From Anastrepha obliqua (Eukaryota; Arthropoda; Insecta; Diptera; Tephritidae), in the NCBI RefSeq assembly GCF_027943255.1, contig NC_072895.1, forward strand, positions 48,272,001 through 48,336,000: a stretch of 64,000 nucleotides of DNA, in the 5' to 3' direction. The notes under the pieces are model-generated. The model searched no databases, was not told the DNA's origin, and saw only the letters and a list, made by a program, of their open reading frames with translations. Both the position numbers and the translations under genes were made by a program. Shown one piece after another: positions 11,600-23,137 of the stretch (within the stretch, counting starts at the first letter, position 1; the number at the start of each line of letters is the position of its first letter).

Positions 11600-14500
11600 G
11601 GCCAACCGTCAATTCGCAAGAATTTAGATGTTTCAGTGAATGGCGGTGCATATTCTTCCATATCTATTGATCACCGGTGTTTTCGACACCGTTGAAGAAA
11701 CTTTGAAATCCGATTTTTTTGTTTTTACTTTAAGATGTAATCTGGCTATTAAGCCAGGAGCTTTTGAATTTGTAAGACGCCTAGAAATAATTTATATGCG
11801 AGTTTCCGGAGAAAATTTCAAAATTGTTCGATGCGTCGTTTTCAATGTTTGACTAGCCCTGAGACAGCGCTGTAAAACTATATATAATGTGTGAACTAAC
11901 ATACTAAAAGGACTTTGTAGGAAGTGCCGCCAGTGGTCAATTAAATGGCAAATAAGCGATCATTGAATTAAGATTCCCCAGAAGAAGCATTTTGTACCTA
12001 AAAATTGCCGTTATTCCTATAGAGCAATAAATGAAGTCACTCCCAAAGGCTACCCCCACCAACCTTTGATTGTATTTATGCATTACAATATCCAATTAAA
12101 TAACCCATTTACGAGCTCTGCTTAATTGATGTTGTATCAAGGCGAGCTAACTCTCTTTCAGCATACATTAAACTGAACTTGCCTGTTCTAACAGAAAATG
12201 TTATGTTAACAGTATTATAAATGTAAGAATTCTTTATAAAATACTTTCAAGCACATCCAGAGTTGTAGGTTTAGTTAGGTTAAAAAGGTAGCCCAAAAAG
12301 TGGACCCACTTGGGCGAACCGAGTTGTAACTATGGAGGAAAAATTAATAGAAATCGAAAAATCCATTATAGAAAAGCAAATCCAACATAATTACTCTGAT
12401 GGCTCAGGTTTCCGAGATATTTTTTCTTAAAATGTAAGAAACGCTGTCTTGCCTTATATTTGAGGTTATATAGAATGCCGCTAAAGTAATTTTCAGAAAA
12501 CAACACCATATACAACATCTTTAACGACTAGTTTGTTTTATTTTATAGCCGTTCGAATTTGCTCTAATAACGTTTTTTGGCCAAGACAGCATATTCAAAA
12601 ATTTGAAATTTTTCTATATTCAAAAATCAATCTGGAAATGACCATTTGGAGCTAGAAATTTTTTAAATGTAATAGCATGAAACATTAAAACACAGACAGC
12701 ACTGTTGCCAGCAAGCCTGAAATGCAAACAAACAACAGTTGTTTGAGTTATTTCTTCTGTGGGGAAAGGCTTAACATTTCTGAAACTTAACATAGCTTTT
12801 GTAACAGAGTAATTAATTGTATATAATAGGTTATGAGAGGTGAAATTTTATCGATTTTCTCAATAGGTTTATGTAAATATTATATATGCATTTTAATGTG
12901 TTATTTCATTAATTAAAAATACTTTTTATTGCTTTCACCTTAAAATAACATAATATTTATAATATTATCAAGTTGGTGGGAGATGTGAAAATAGCTGAGT
13001 GCATGGCGTTACAGTAATAAAATGAGTACTCGTATACAATTAAGTACATTAGGATGGACCGATTTTTTGTTTTCAACATTGTTCTTAGCATTTCTGAAAT
13101 AGCAAAGCTCTGGAGTCAATTTTGACCCCTCCGAAATAAAAAAAAAATCTATATTTCATTTTGTTTTTTAAGATGCAAAAAATTGCAAAAAGAAATTGCC
13201 TTTTAAAGTAGTCCAAAAATTAATTTTTAAAAAATCTATATTTCATTTTATTTTCTAAGATACAAAAAACCTAAAGAAATTGCATTTTAAAGTAGTTTAA
13301 ATATTAATTTTTAATTTTTTGTTTTAATCATAATTTTTTTTTCCAAGTAACAACGTATTTAGAACTATTTTGGTTTTAGATATAATACTTTTTAAATATT
13401 GGGTAGTCGAAAAAGTCTTTTCGTATTTTGTCAATAGATGTCGTTGGAGTTATCTATCTCCAGTGCTACCAATCACATAATGTCATATCTTATGGTGTTA
13501 GAAAAGTGATATTTTTAGCTTCATTTAACCCAAAAAAATTAAATTCGGAGAAGTTGATAAAAAGTTATAGCTATTCAAAAATGAGTGACAATAATGAAGA
13601 AATTCGCTATATTTTGAAATTTTTGTATAAAAAAAGGGAAGAATGCCACGCAAGCCACCAATGAAATTTGTGAAGTTTACGGAGACGATGCTGTATCAGT
13701 TCGTGTAGCACAACAATGGTTCGCTCGCTTCCGTTCTGGAAATTTCGATGTGAAAGATGCACCTCGCTCCGGCCGACCTATCGTTGAAAAAGTCGATGAA
13801 ATTATGGAAAAGATTGATCAGAACCGTCACATAAGCTGCCATGACATCGCCAAGGCACTAAACATTCATCATCAAATGGTTTTGAACCATTTAAAAAAGG
13901 CTGGTTACAAAAAGAAGCTCGATGTTTGGGTACCACATGAATTGTCTGTGAAAATTTTAATGGACCGAACTAACATCTGCGATTCTGTGCTGAAACGAAG
14001 TGAAATCGAACCATTTCTGAAGCGAATGGTAAGAGGAGACGAAAAGTGGATCAAATACGACAATAATGTGCGAAAAAGATCATGGTGCAGGGGTGGTGAA
14101 GCTCAACAAATGGTCGCAAAGCCAGGATTGCCGCCTCGAAAGGTTATGCTGTGTGTTTGGTGAGATTGGAAAGGAATCAACCACTATGAGCTGCTCCAGC
14201 CTGCTCGAACGATTGATTCTACACTTTACAATCAACAACTGATGAGATTGAAGCAAGCAATCGAAAAAAAATGGCCAGAACTGATCAGCAGAAAGGGTGT
14301 CGTCTTCCATCAGGACAACGCTAGGGCACACACATCTTTGATGACTCGGCAAAATCTGGGAGAGCTTGGCTGGGAAGTTTTGATGCATCCACCATATAGC
14401 CCTGACCTTGCACCATCGGACTACCATTTGTTTTGGTCAATGCAGAACTCCTTTAATGGAGTAAAGTTGGCTTCAAGAGAAGCCTGTGAAAATTACTTGT

Positions 14501-17500
14501 CACAGTTTTTCGCCGAGAAACCACAAAAGTTTTACACTGATGGAATAATTTCTCTAGAAGAAAAATGGCAAAAGGTGGTCGACCAAAATGGTACATATTT
14601 GGTTTAATAAAGTTCATTATAAATATAAAAAAAATTAGTTGAAGTTTGATTAGAAATACGAAAAGACTTTTTCGACTACCCAATATAAATGCAACTCAAA
14701 ATCGATTTTACTATTTAAGTTTAAACTTTATTTAATCCTTCTAATGCATATATTCGTATGTAACTGTTTAATAATGTTATCCAAATTATATTTCAGCTAC
14801 TCGGCATTGTTCTGATAGCTTTTGGTATTTTCGTGTTGGTCAGTGCTGCCAACAACAACGTCGATCACGGTGAAACTTTAGCCGGTGCACTCATCATTGC
14901 TTTGGGTGTTGTTATTGTGGTGATTGCGATATTCGGTTGCTTGGCGGCAATACACGAGTCCCGAACCAAATTAATAGCAGTAAGTACATGCATACATACA
15001 TACATAGGTATATACATATTTATTTACAAAAAATATTTAATTATACGCAAATACGCGAAGAATACGTCGTAAAGGTGTCTCAAAAAGGCTTGACAGTTTT
15101 ATTAATTAGTGTTGTATATTATTTAGTGGAAAATTACTGTTTTTGATATAAATAACTAAGTAAATTTTAATGTAATAAATCTCAACTGAGTGAATTGGGT
15201 CTTGTGTATACTGTCTTCTCTAATATGTGTTCGAGTATATGTTTTTGTAGAAAAGTGTAATTGCCGAACGTATTAACGAATTAAAGTGTAAGCGTTTTCG
15301 TCTATACTCGTGATATAAAATATATTTTTTTATAGGGATGGGGATCTGTTGATGCCACTTAAAAGAAAACCCAAATAACAGAATTTCGAAATTTTAAAAA
15401 CTATTTACCAAACGAAAAATTGACAAGTTGAAGAAAGTTTAGTAACTGAAAAATAGTATAAAATTTTAGCTTCTATTTTTGCATTACACTGAAACATTTT
15501 TTCATGAACAAACAGAACCCGAAAGTGAATGTAAGTCCGCATTCCATGGTTATATGAGAAAGATTTATTTAATTGTTTAAAATCCATACTGTACAGCTTT
15601 AAAGAAGATCTTTTAATTTTTAAACAGGGTTTTCATGATTGGTAAAATGATATCGTAACGCTGTGCTTATGTTAAGCTGAAGTTCTACATGTCATTAAAT
15701 TTTGGTATTCCTGATAAAGGCTTTGTGGATTTTTGATGATACAAATTTTGAATTTTCCAATTATTTGGAGCTGCGCAGGGCAGAAAATCATTGATGAAGG
15801 GCCTTAAGGGGGAACGCAACTGTGAAAATTCAAAAACATCGATTTTTTTTTGCATAAATTGTTAGTATAACTGCTCAAGAAAATGTGCTAAAATTTTAAA
15901 GCGAAATTCGTTTATTCCCGATGCTATGTACACTTAAGTGAGCGCCCGTCGGTTTGGCCCCGTAGCGCTTACGATACGATGTCTTATTTCAAACGCGTTT
16001 TTCTCGAAACAATTTTTTTTGATACGGTGGCAACGATTTCTCGAAGACTAATGAAAGGCTCAAAAAGAGTGTAAGCACCAATTATTTGCACAGAATTTAA
16101 TTACACAGTAAAGAAACCGCCTGCTAAGCCAATATATAGATGAACTGCTTTTTTATATCTCAGGTAATGAATACGATTTTTGGCTTAGTACTTAAATTTA
16201 TGTGCATTTCCCTTTGTAACTTTTGCTGTTGATGTAACTGAGAAGATTGATGGGACTTAGGTTGGAGCACTGCCCCAGGCTGTCGAATAAAGGAGCTGTC
16301 GTCTGGCTACTGGACGTTTGCAGACAACGTGCTCAATAGTCTCCATTTCTGAAAGGTTCTCACATCTTCTACAATAGGGGTTAAATGGTGAATCTAGCTT
16401 TTCCGCCTCTGCTTCGGGCGCCCAATAACCAGTAAACAATGCTCCGAATTTCGAAATTGATCCGCGAGCCGTCAGAGGTACCTGTAATAGCATCGGTACA
16501 GATTTCCCCCTCGTTTCAATCCTGCCTGATTGGAAAGATTGCCCAGGAACGACCTTCAAACTGCAGTTTGTGGATAGACAGATTTGGGCGAAGTTTAGAG
16601 AAATACGGAAAAAAATACTATGTGCCTTGAGGGCTAGCCTCCAGGAGCCAACCTCCTTTAACCTCATTGCACTTTGAGCAGCAATGGAAATAACGTAAAA
16701 GTCGATGGCAAGTAAGTGCAAAACGTCTATAAGGGCGGAACTGGACAAAATCTAGATGTTCCAGTGATGCCAATACAAGATATCCTTTGTACCCTCTCCA
16801 GTTGAGTGATATTATAGCCCTTCCGAAGAGCTTTCCACCAAACCGGGCATCCGTACGTTAAAATTGGCAGAACCACTACGCTGTACATCCCGAGAACGAC
16901 CTGTGGCTTGAGTCAGCATTTTTTGCCGAACATAGATTTGCACGAGTAGAAAGCTATGCTGGTCTTCTTTACCCGTTTTTTATTGGTTGCTAGTGGAGTT
17001 TGGAGTAAAGTGTCACTTCAAGATACTAAACTTCCGCAGAAAGCGGGAAAACATGGTTATTTAATTTAGGAAGTCTCAAATGTGGATGTTTGTTGTATTT
17101 AATATATATTTTGTAATTAGATTGTTTGATTTGCATGTTTTATAAAATATTGCACCTGTGGTAGATATTTATTGTCAATAATTTGCGTGTTTCCTTGGGC
17201 TACCCAGCTCAGCATCCCTACCACTTCCCACTGAAATGATCCAGATAATTTTTACGTGTGTTTTGCTTTTGTATTACGAAGAAGAAAAAAAATATAAAAT
17301 TGTTTGCATTTTTCCACGAGAATTCTTGGTGAAAATACATTCCTATTACCTAACACAAGATTCAGATGAATGCGTCATTTCAAGGAAAATACAGACATGG
17401 ACTCAATTGCTAAAATAAATGTATGTGGCTGTATTCTACACAACATTTGCTGTTTGGAATATAACAGCTTTGATATTTCAACCGAAATTTGCATTTTTCA

Positions 17501-20500
17501 TGAGCTAATTAATCGAAATGTTATTAATTTGCCGTAATAGTTGACGCCAAATAGCGTAACATTAAAATTTTTGGCCAAAAGTCTTATTCAACATAAATTT
17601 TATGGCTCACATAAAATGTTTGCCTAATTACTTCATAATAATTTCATGATCATGTGCCAGTGTTACCAAATATAAAAGCCTGTGCTCGCTAATGATGAAA
17701 AACATAAATTTAAGCAGATCTCCACCAAGATCGTTGTTGTAGCAAAGTTTTTTATTTAGATTTGAATATAGGTAACATTTACATGCAAATGTCTTAAACC
17801 AAAATTGTAGTGCAATATTCCTAAATTTGTAGGAGTTTTCTATATCGTACCGTAATAGTAAAGATTTAAAGCGCTTTCGGTTCGCCATATGGTAGACAAA
17901 AAAACTCAATGTCGGTAGCACTGAAAAAGAGCTGCTAAAAATTATACTTATTTGGAAGTACTTAATGAGTGTTAGTAAGATCGCGTTCATACAGAGAAAT
18001 ATTTGTTGCCTCAACTGCTTACTTTTGATCCTCTGTCAACACCCATTGCGTTCACATTCTTCCCAATATTGTCGTAGGCTGGAGACGAAAAACTAAATAA
18101 TTGCAAGCAACGGAACTGTCGTGTATGAACATGACGGCCAACACCGGAAGAAAATTTGCAAAGTGGAAGCCACAAAATTTTCCCTATGTAAATGCGGTCT
18201 AATGAAACTTGCCTAATATCTGAAGTGAGATTTAGTAGAATTGAAAATAGTGAATTATACCAGTTTTAAGAGGTATAACCATACGCGATAGTAGCGGCAG
18301 ATTTTGATGGATAACTTTGTTGTTGCTTTCATATGCAAATTTTTCCTCAAGCGAGCAGAGCCCAATCACAGCGAGCAGAGAAGTAGCGAATCGAAGAGGC
18401 CTTTAAAGTCTCAAGACAGTTGTAATATCAAAGGAAAGTAGTAAAAAAAAGAAAAAATTGTGGGGCTTTTCTTCTTCTTCTTTCCCTTCTCCTCGTTATC
18501 AACTTATTTACCTTTTTGGATATCATATTTCTCGTTTTAGTTCCTTTCATTACCTTCCTCGCCATCATCTCCTTCTTCATAACATACTTCTTCATCATCA
18601 CCATCATCTTCTTCTTCTTTACAGCCTTCTTCATGGTCACCATCACCAACATCACTTTGCTTTTCCATCGTTTGCTTCTTGGCCATTTTCCCCCTCTTAC
18701 TCATTATCGCCAAAATAATCTTTATCTTCGCCATTTTCATTCTCTATTTCATCATCACACTCTATGCTATTTTCTTAATATGCATATTTTCTGATTGAAG
18801 CCAAACGTTTTCCGTCTCATTTTAGGTATGTATTTCTACTATCCATTGCAGAATGAAATATTTATATAATTTAAGAATTTGCAAGACTTTTGAAATAACT
18901 ATTCGCAACCAGATAAAAAAATTTGCCAATTTATCTTTGCTTTTCACGCGAGGGATAAGCGAGACGCGCTATATATACTCGTAGTACCATATAAATCATT
19001 TTAGGTTAGGTTAAGGGTTGCTCGTGAGAGAGCCCCACGTGACGGACGAGATTCATGTAGCTAACCTATCTACAATTCCCAATAGGCATATGGAATAATA
19101 CACTAACTGAATTTGCGTTTTTATTCTACTTGTAACTCTTGCCAGACCAGAGGGATTTTCATAATAAGTAAGTGGTACGTCAAACATGCTTAAGTGCACT
19201 TACGTTTTATTCGTCAGCCTTGTACTCTTGAATACTCTTTAGAGCTGGTCTCTGATTCTCTGGATGTATAGAATAAATAGGTGTGGTCAACATCAGACCG
19301 TTAACCGGCTCTCAGTAGTTTTGAAGTAAGCAGCTGATTGGCTGACGTAACTGGGACAATGAGAGAGGTTTTTTTACGATAAAACTGAGATTGCGTTGGT
19401 GATATATGAAGATAATAAACACAGTCTTTGCTCATGTTACTTCTTTGCCATCTGAACAAGGACTAACGGGACGAGAATTCCAATAAATGTGAAAGGAGTG
19501 GGCAGAATTCTGCTCTGGAGTACTCGGTCAAGAATGATAGATTACTGGCATGGTGAAAATAATTGAGAAGTTGTGGTCAATAACAGACCTTTTATCTGGC
19601 TCTCAGCAAATTTGAAAGAATAAGCTTATTGGCTGTCATAACCGGGGCCATGACAGATGTTTGTTTACGAATAAACTAAGAATGTGTTAGTGATATACGA
19701 AAAAAATCCACACAATGTCACTTTGTCGCCATCGTAATAACGACTGATTGGACGAGTGTGTGAATACTTCTGAAATAATCGTACTGAATGGCAATAAGAT
19801 TGTGTTAGTGAAGTTCCCCTCCCAATATCCTTTTTCACCATATTTATTTATTTAAGAGTCTAAAACGTAATCAGGTTTTTACAGACTACTTTGAACTAGT
19901 GTAAGCTTAAATTAATACAAATAATTAAATTAATAAATTTAAAAAAAGAGTTTAGGAACTCATACAATTCATTCATTGACATCGAAAAGTCAAGCGGAAT
20001 AGAGCTCGAGATCTTATTGAATTCTCTTAAAGTGCGGGCAAGAGGGGCATTACGTGCATAATTCGTGTTAAGTAATTTAAGGTGAAAGGGGTAAGTGATT
20101 CGGAGAGATCTAGTACGAATTTGAAAGGGAATATTGTTTAATAAGGATGAACAATCAATATCACCTTTAATTAAACTAAAAACAAAAGACAGCGCGAGTA
20201 TAGATCTTCTATTTTCTAGCGATTTTAAGTTAATTAACATGAAACGGGAGTTATATGAAGGGATGGGATGTGAGTATTTTAACGACCTGAGAGCAAACTT
20301 AAGAAACACCTTCTGTACACGTTCAAGTCTCTCAATTGCAAATTGGTGGCAAGGCCTCCAAATAAATGTTGCATACTCTAATCTAGAGCGAACAAAGGAA
20401 GTAAAAAGTAATTTGAGAGTGTAAGGGTCCGAGAATTTCAAGCTATTACGCCGTATAAAGCCTAAAATTGAGTAAGAGGAGGATACAACAAAATTAATAT

Positions 20501-22006
20501 GACTATTAAATGAAAATTGGGAGTCAAAGATCACACCTAGATCTTTGAATTCATGAACCGGTTGAAGAAGAGTATCAGCAATGTTATAAGATGATTTTAG
20601 AATATTTTGAGTTTTGGCAAAAGTGACATGAAAACATTTCTTGATGTTTAGGGAGATCCCAGAGTTACTGCACCAGCGAACTAGTGCATTAGTATCCGCT
20701 TGCAACATAGGAATATCCTCAGTTTTCCTAATAGCAGAAAATATTTTCAGGTCATCAGCGTATAAAAGAAAATTTGCAAAAGAAAAACAGTTACTAATGT
20801 CGTTAATAAACAGAACGAAGAGAAGAGGACCTAAAATACTGCCTTGTGGCACGCCTGAAGAAGCAATGAAAGGTACCGAGCATTCCCCCTCAATCATTAC
20901 CACACATCGTTTATTGGATAAATAAGATTTCAGCCATTGATAGAATATAGAATGAAAACCAAATGAGGCTATTATTACATATTATTAGATTACTAGGTTT
21001 GGCCAATCTGCTATGGTAAAAAACAACTTCATTAGAAGTTACTCTCACAATTTTGCCAAATCAGGTACTGTAGAAAAAGCTTTCAAAGCCATATAAATAG
21101 TATACATTTGTGATCTTAGTCCTCCGAAAAAAATGGACTTAATAAAAACTATAGTTCACACACACCTCTGATATTAATTTCTTCCTTCACCTCTCTACAC
21201 CCGACCCCTCATTCTCAGTAAGCTAAACAGTACTTTACATTCCAAGAGAATAAAGCAATAAATGACAGTTTACGCTGGTCCTCTTTAGACACCCTTTATT
21301 CGATTACGTATTACTTGTATACATATTTACATACATAATTGCATATCACTTAACTATACATAAATTTTATAACTTTTTTATACCCGTAGTACATCATCAG
21401 CTTGGTTGTGCTGATATTGTTGCAATTAATATTGGCTGCGATGGCGTCTCAGGGAACCAAGGACGGACTTTCGGGCAGTGTACATGATGGTTTCGAGCAG
21501 CTGTGGGAGGACGAAGTGAAGGCACCGGGCGCTTTGGCCTACTACGAGGATTGGGTATGAATTGGATATGACAGTTGATGACACTTTTATTACTCATTTA
21601 TTTAGTGTACTCGTCATTCAACATTGACTTGCGTATACCTTTTTTCTAATTTTCGTTTTTGTAGCTGCACTGTTGTGGTGTCAATAGCACCGATGACTAT
21701 CATCACATACAACACGACATACCACGTACATGTTGCAAGGACCATAATTGCCAAATAGTTGACAATATTTACACGGAGGGTTGTCAGGCGAAATTCGAGG
21801 CATACCTTTCGGGGAAGATGCTTATGTTCGGCGTAGTTAGTTGGATTTTGATTATTGGCGAGGTGAGTTGTTGCGATAGTTTGTCTGGAAATTTTTTATT
21901 AAATAAATATGAATGTTACATTTTACAGATTATTGGCGCTGTTTTAGCTTGGATGCTATACAGTAGTGTGGAAAACGAAAGCAGACGTAATTTGCGTTGG
22001 ATGTAA
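9390..22006 (+). CDS. Tetraspanin gene 2 (Tsp42E-cluster type), complete
   Basis: Five coding exons: 9390-9449, 14797-14979, 21390-21554, 21665-21862, 21929-22006; all phase 0; 227 residues. The ATG is chosen because MGLAKATSKHLLLLLNF has the short N-tail and TM1 start of the family and ends at a gtgagt donor. TM2 ends FGCLAAIHESRTK. TM3 is YIISLVVLILLQLIL. The large loop has HCCGVNS, RTCC, HNC and EGC (six cysteines). TM4 runs through MFGVVSWILIIGEIIGAVLAW, with a basic tail. Role as for gene 1: membrane microdomain scaffold. Introns 1 and 2 (5.3 and 6.4 kb) are swollen by transposons, introns 3 and 4 are 110 and 66 bp. No lesions seen. Specific orthology is unresolved. Confidence 0.95.
9450..10543. 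other. Intron 1 of gene 2, left part; nothing recognised
   Basis: AT-rich, no transposon or repeat could be supported. Confidence 0.5.
10544..10645 (+). mobile_element. tRNA-derived SINE, 3' part
   Basis: Runs from ctgtaggtccctcc through gctcggccaaacacccaaaa to cgccaattatata, the 3' end of the family seen complete at 42209-42546. The terminal TA run is interrupted by the Tc1-like element that follows. Confidence 0.85.
10646..11548 (+). mobile_element. Tc1-like element, internally deleted
   Basis: Terminal inverted repeats starting CAGTCTGTGTCAGAAGAAAA (right copy CAGTCTGTGTGAAAAAAGGA), flanked by TA; 903 bp. Remnant transposase: RDPSLCDYAKHDQF near the middle and, in mixed frames, a DWPSQSPDANP-like text followed by HLAGRLDHDLKQLLRQ and KLVKSVKK, typical of a Tc1 (DD34E) C-terminus. 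The catalytic core between is gone. Confidence 0.8.
11549..11597 (+). repeat. (TA)n microsatellite, split tail of the SINE
   Basis: About 20 TA units directly after the Tc1-like element. Read as the outer half of the SINE's terminal TA tail. Confidence 0.8.
11598..13138. other. Intron 1 of gene 2, middle part; nothing recognised
   Basis: No ORF with family motifs and no terminal repeats seen over 1.5 kb. Confidence 0.5.
13148..13321 (+). repeat. 87-bp tandem duplication, AT-rich
   Basis: Two direct copies starting tctatatttcattttrtttt at 13148 and 13235, each followed by a ..gaaattgc.ttttaaagtagt.. segment. Lies just left of the mariner insertion. Confidence 0.75.
13399..14683 (+). mobile_element. 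Near-intact mariner (D34D) transposon
   Basis: 1285 bp, flanked by a TA duplication (13397-13398 and 14684-14685). Perfect 30-bp terminal inverted repeats at 13399-13428 and 14654-14683, starting TTGGGTAGTCGAAAAAGTCT. Encodes one transposase with only two visible lesions (see the pseudogene entry). The perfect ends and low decay mark it as the youngest DNA transposon in the window. Sense orientation inside intron 1 of gene 2, about 110 bases before exon 2. Confidence 0.95.
13581..14607 (+). pseudogene. Mariner transposase, one frameshift and one nonsense codon
   Basis: Starts MSDNNEEIRYILKF. An A run near 13630-13637 carries one extra A: removing one base joins the first frame to the second (KNATQATNEICEVYGDD). 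Then RSGNFDVKDAPRSGRP, WVPHELS, the first catalytic Asp in RGDEKWIKY, a TGA at 14161-14163 where the family has Trp (VW-stop-DWKG), the second Asp in FHQDNARAH and the third in APSDYHLF, 34 residues apart as counted. Ends at TAA 14605-14607; an undamaged version would be about 342 residues. DNA cut-and-paste transposase acting in the nucleus (family knowledge). Confidence 0.93.
14797..14979 (+). CDS. Tetraspanin gene 2, exon 2
   Basis: 61 codons between tttcag and gtaagt. TM1 end, small outer loop (SAANNNVDHGE) and TM2. Same length as exon 2 of gene 1. Confidence 0.93.
14980..16256. other. Intron 2 of gene 2, left part; nothing firmly recognised
   Basis: Mostly AT-rich. Around 15800-16060 there is text (aagggggaacgc, catcgattttttttt, aaacgcgtttttctcg) that looks like part of a non-autonomous DNA transposon, but no paired ends were found. 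Confidence 0.4.
16257..17040 (-). mobile_element. Non-LTR retrotransposon fragment (LOA/R1-type), RT thumb and RNase H linker
   Basis: Minus-strand readings in several frames: KMLTQATGRSRDVQ, GSANFNVRMPGLVESSSEG (an altered form of the usual 'V.PILTYG..VWW' segment), then the 163-residue frame 16748-16257 with IDVLHLLAIDFYVISIAAQSAMRLKEVG and a C-terminal CRRC..LSEMETIEHVVC zinc-finger-like motif, and a stop near 16257. 5' truncated, frameshifted. Antisense in intron 2 of gene 2. Confidence 0.75.
17628..18014 (-). CDS. Unrecognised minus-strand ORF in intron 2 of gene 2
   Basis: 128 codons, hydrophobic first third (LLTLIKYFQISIIFSSSF), then basic. I recognise no family. Its base composition is like the surrounding intron and no splice partners are evident, so it is probably chance. 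Confidence 0.15.
   Translation of the reverse strand: MRQQIFLCMNAILLTLIKYFQISIIFSSSFSVLPTLSFFVYHMANRKRFKSLLLRYDIENSYKFRNIALQFWFKTFACKCYLYSNLNKKLCYNNDLGGDLLKFMFFIISEHRLLYLVTLAHDHEIIMK
18275..18420 (+). repeat. Unclassified dispersed repeat A, copy 1
   Basis: Shares ordered segments with 23345-23560: ggtataaccatac, ataact.tg.tgttgctttca, tcctcaagcgagcagag, agcgagcagagaagt, gcgaatcgaagagg. No terminal repeats or ORF. Confidence 0.55.
18464..18760. repeat. Pyrimidine-rich CTT/CAT low-complexity tract
   Basis: About 300 bases of cttctt, catcatcac and ccttc units on the + strand. Antisense frames read as Lys/Met-rich or Asp/Glu-rich, for example GDGDHEEGCKEEEDDG; with no splice signals or flanking homology these are treated as low-complexity shadows. 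Confidence 0.7.
19275..19500 (+). repeat. Unclassified dispersed repeat B, copy 1
   Basis: Contains gtggtcaacatcagacc, ggctctcag, gattggctgacgtaactgg, ttggtgatatatgaag and acttctttgccat, in the same order as copy 2 at 19567-19805 and partly at 33405-33640. Confidence 0.6.
19567..19805 (+). repeat. Unclassified dispersed repeat B, copy 2
   Basis: Direct copy of the preceding unit about 290 bases away: gtggtcaataacagacc, ggctctcag, ttggctgtcataaccgg, gttagtgatatacgaaaaaa. Strongly diverged. Confidence 0.6.
19838..20985 (-). mobile_element. 5'-truncated non-LTR retrotransposon, RT C-terminal half
   Basis: Antisense in intron 2 of gene 2. The element ends at low coordinate with a TAAATAAATA-like tail (plus strand tttatttattta near 19840-19853), the expected 3' end of a non-LTR insertion. 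The open frame runs into stops near 20978, so most of the element (endonuclease and first RT motifs) was never copied or is lost. Confidence 0.85.
19896..20977 (-). pseudogene. Reverse transcriptase fragment, catalytic core intact
   Basis: Open frame of about 360 codons from 20977 to the stop at 19896, beginning SFGFHSIFYQWLKSYLSNKR, upstream of any ATG. Contains SSGVPQGSILGPLLFVLF (RT motif B region), LLYADDLKIF with the catalytic YADD pair, GISLNIKKC and EFKDLGVIFD, then the thumb region to a normal-looking end. Non-LTR type (Jockey/I-like clade, not resolved by eye). RNA-templated DNA synthesis at the target site is the family function. N-terminal half absent, so not functional. Confidence 0.88.
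20990..21389. other. Intron 2 of gene 2, right end; nothing recognised
   Basis: Only a weak match to repeat B text (tggccaa.tctgctatgg) at 21000. Confidence 0.4.
21390..21554 (+). CDS. Tetraspanin gene 2, exon 3
   Basis: 55 codons between cccgtag and gtatga. TM3 and the first half of the large loop, ending YYEDW. Confidence 0.93.
21665..21862 (+). CDS. Tetraspanin gene 2, exon 4
   Basis: 66 codons starting LHCCGVNS; contains the remaining loop cysteines (TCC, NC, GC) and most of TM4. Confidence 0.95.
21929..22006 (+). CDS. Tetraspanin gene 2, terminal exon
   Basis: 25 codons plus TAA after ttttacag. Completes TM4 and ends in a basic tail (SRRNLRWM). Confidence 0.9.
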   Translation: MIGAVLAWMLYSSVENESRRNLRWM

Positions 22007-22246
22007 TAGTAGTAATGTTATGTTCTTTTTTATTGTAGTGAATTTGTTTTTTTTTTCTTGTTTTTATGAAACGACAAATACTTGATTGCTAAAAATAATT
22101 GTGTTATTGTGGTGCTGAAAAGTTTGTACTCTAATCGTGATTATCCGCATAACGACTGTACCATAAATTGTACGTAATATTTTTATTATTGTTCAAAGTA
22201 AGCAAAATGCAATATTAATACAAAACCTAACTAGTCAAAATGAAAA

Positions 22247-22252
22247 ATAAAT
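22247..22252 (+). promoter_or_regulatory. Poly(A) signal of gene 2 (AATAAA)
   Basis: AATAAA about 240 bases after the stop codon. Confidence 0.55.
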
Positions 22253-22450
22253 CAGTATGATTTATATTAATAGTGAGGTGGAAGTCTAAGCGGATTCTTA
22301 AATTACAGTGAATAACGCTACAAATACTAACATAAAATATGCGTTTTTTAGTTGAGTTTTCAGTTATACAAGTTGGCGTGAAATTAATCATCAATTCAAT
22401 AGATAAAGCAATTGGTATAAATAAAATTATCTTGGTAGCGTGGGAATACG

Positions 22451-23137
22451 ATCATCATCATTGGTACATCTCCCACTGGAGCATAGGGCCTCAGTAAAAC
22501 ATCTCCATTTGGTTCTGTTTTTGGCAAGAAGCTTGATTTCGTTCCAAGTTTTTCGTGACGTTTAACTTCCTTATATACAGTTCTGATCCAACAGTTCTGC
22601 GAACATTTTGTGGATTCCCATCCAGTGCTTGACGACAGATTTCATTTGAGACTTTGCGAGGCGTATGCCCAATCCATCTCTGCTTTCGCAGTTTTACTAT
22701 GTTACCTACCGGCTGGATTTTGCACCTCTTGTATAGGTCCTCGTTACTTATGCTGTTGGGCCACCAAATCTTCAACATCCTGCGTAAACATCTATTCATA
22801 CAGTTTTGCATTTTTTTTGAATCCTGTTGTTCGTGAACCAGTACTGATAGTACATTTGACCTAGAAATCCGTAATTTTATTTGTACGCTGAGGATGCTCG
22901 ACGACCAAATAGACCGGAGCTGTGCATACGCGCCATTTGCTTTATTTATTCTGGCGATAACGTCTAGTTTCGCACTATCTTCAGCGGCAATGATACTACT
23001 TAAGTAAGTAAAAGTGTCAACGTTCTCAATTTGATCACCATTTAAGAGGAATGGGCGCCTGCTCTTGCACCGCATTTTCATGGCTTTCGTTTTCTAGTGA
23101 TTTGCTTTTAGCCCTGCATTCAAAGAGAATTGACTAT
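22451..23137 (-). mobile_element. RTE-type retrotransposon 3' fragment
   Basis: The minus-strand frame 23081-22491 reads GDQIENVDTFTYLSSIIAAE, INKANGAYAQLRSIW, MNRCLRRMLKIWWPNSIS, RKQRWIGHTPRKVSNEICRQ, the typical C-terminus of RTE endonuclease-RT polyproteins in insects. The frame continues upstream (SLNAGLKANH) past one stop. The 3' end is (ATG)3 on the minus strand, a short tandem repeat end as expected for RTE. 5' truncated. Confidence 0.85.

Noticed and set aside
18428..18740. Lys/Met-rich and Asp/Glu-rich proteins on the minus strand
   Set aside because: All are readings of one CTT/CAT low-complexity tract.
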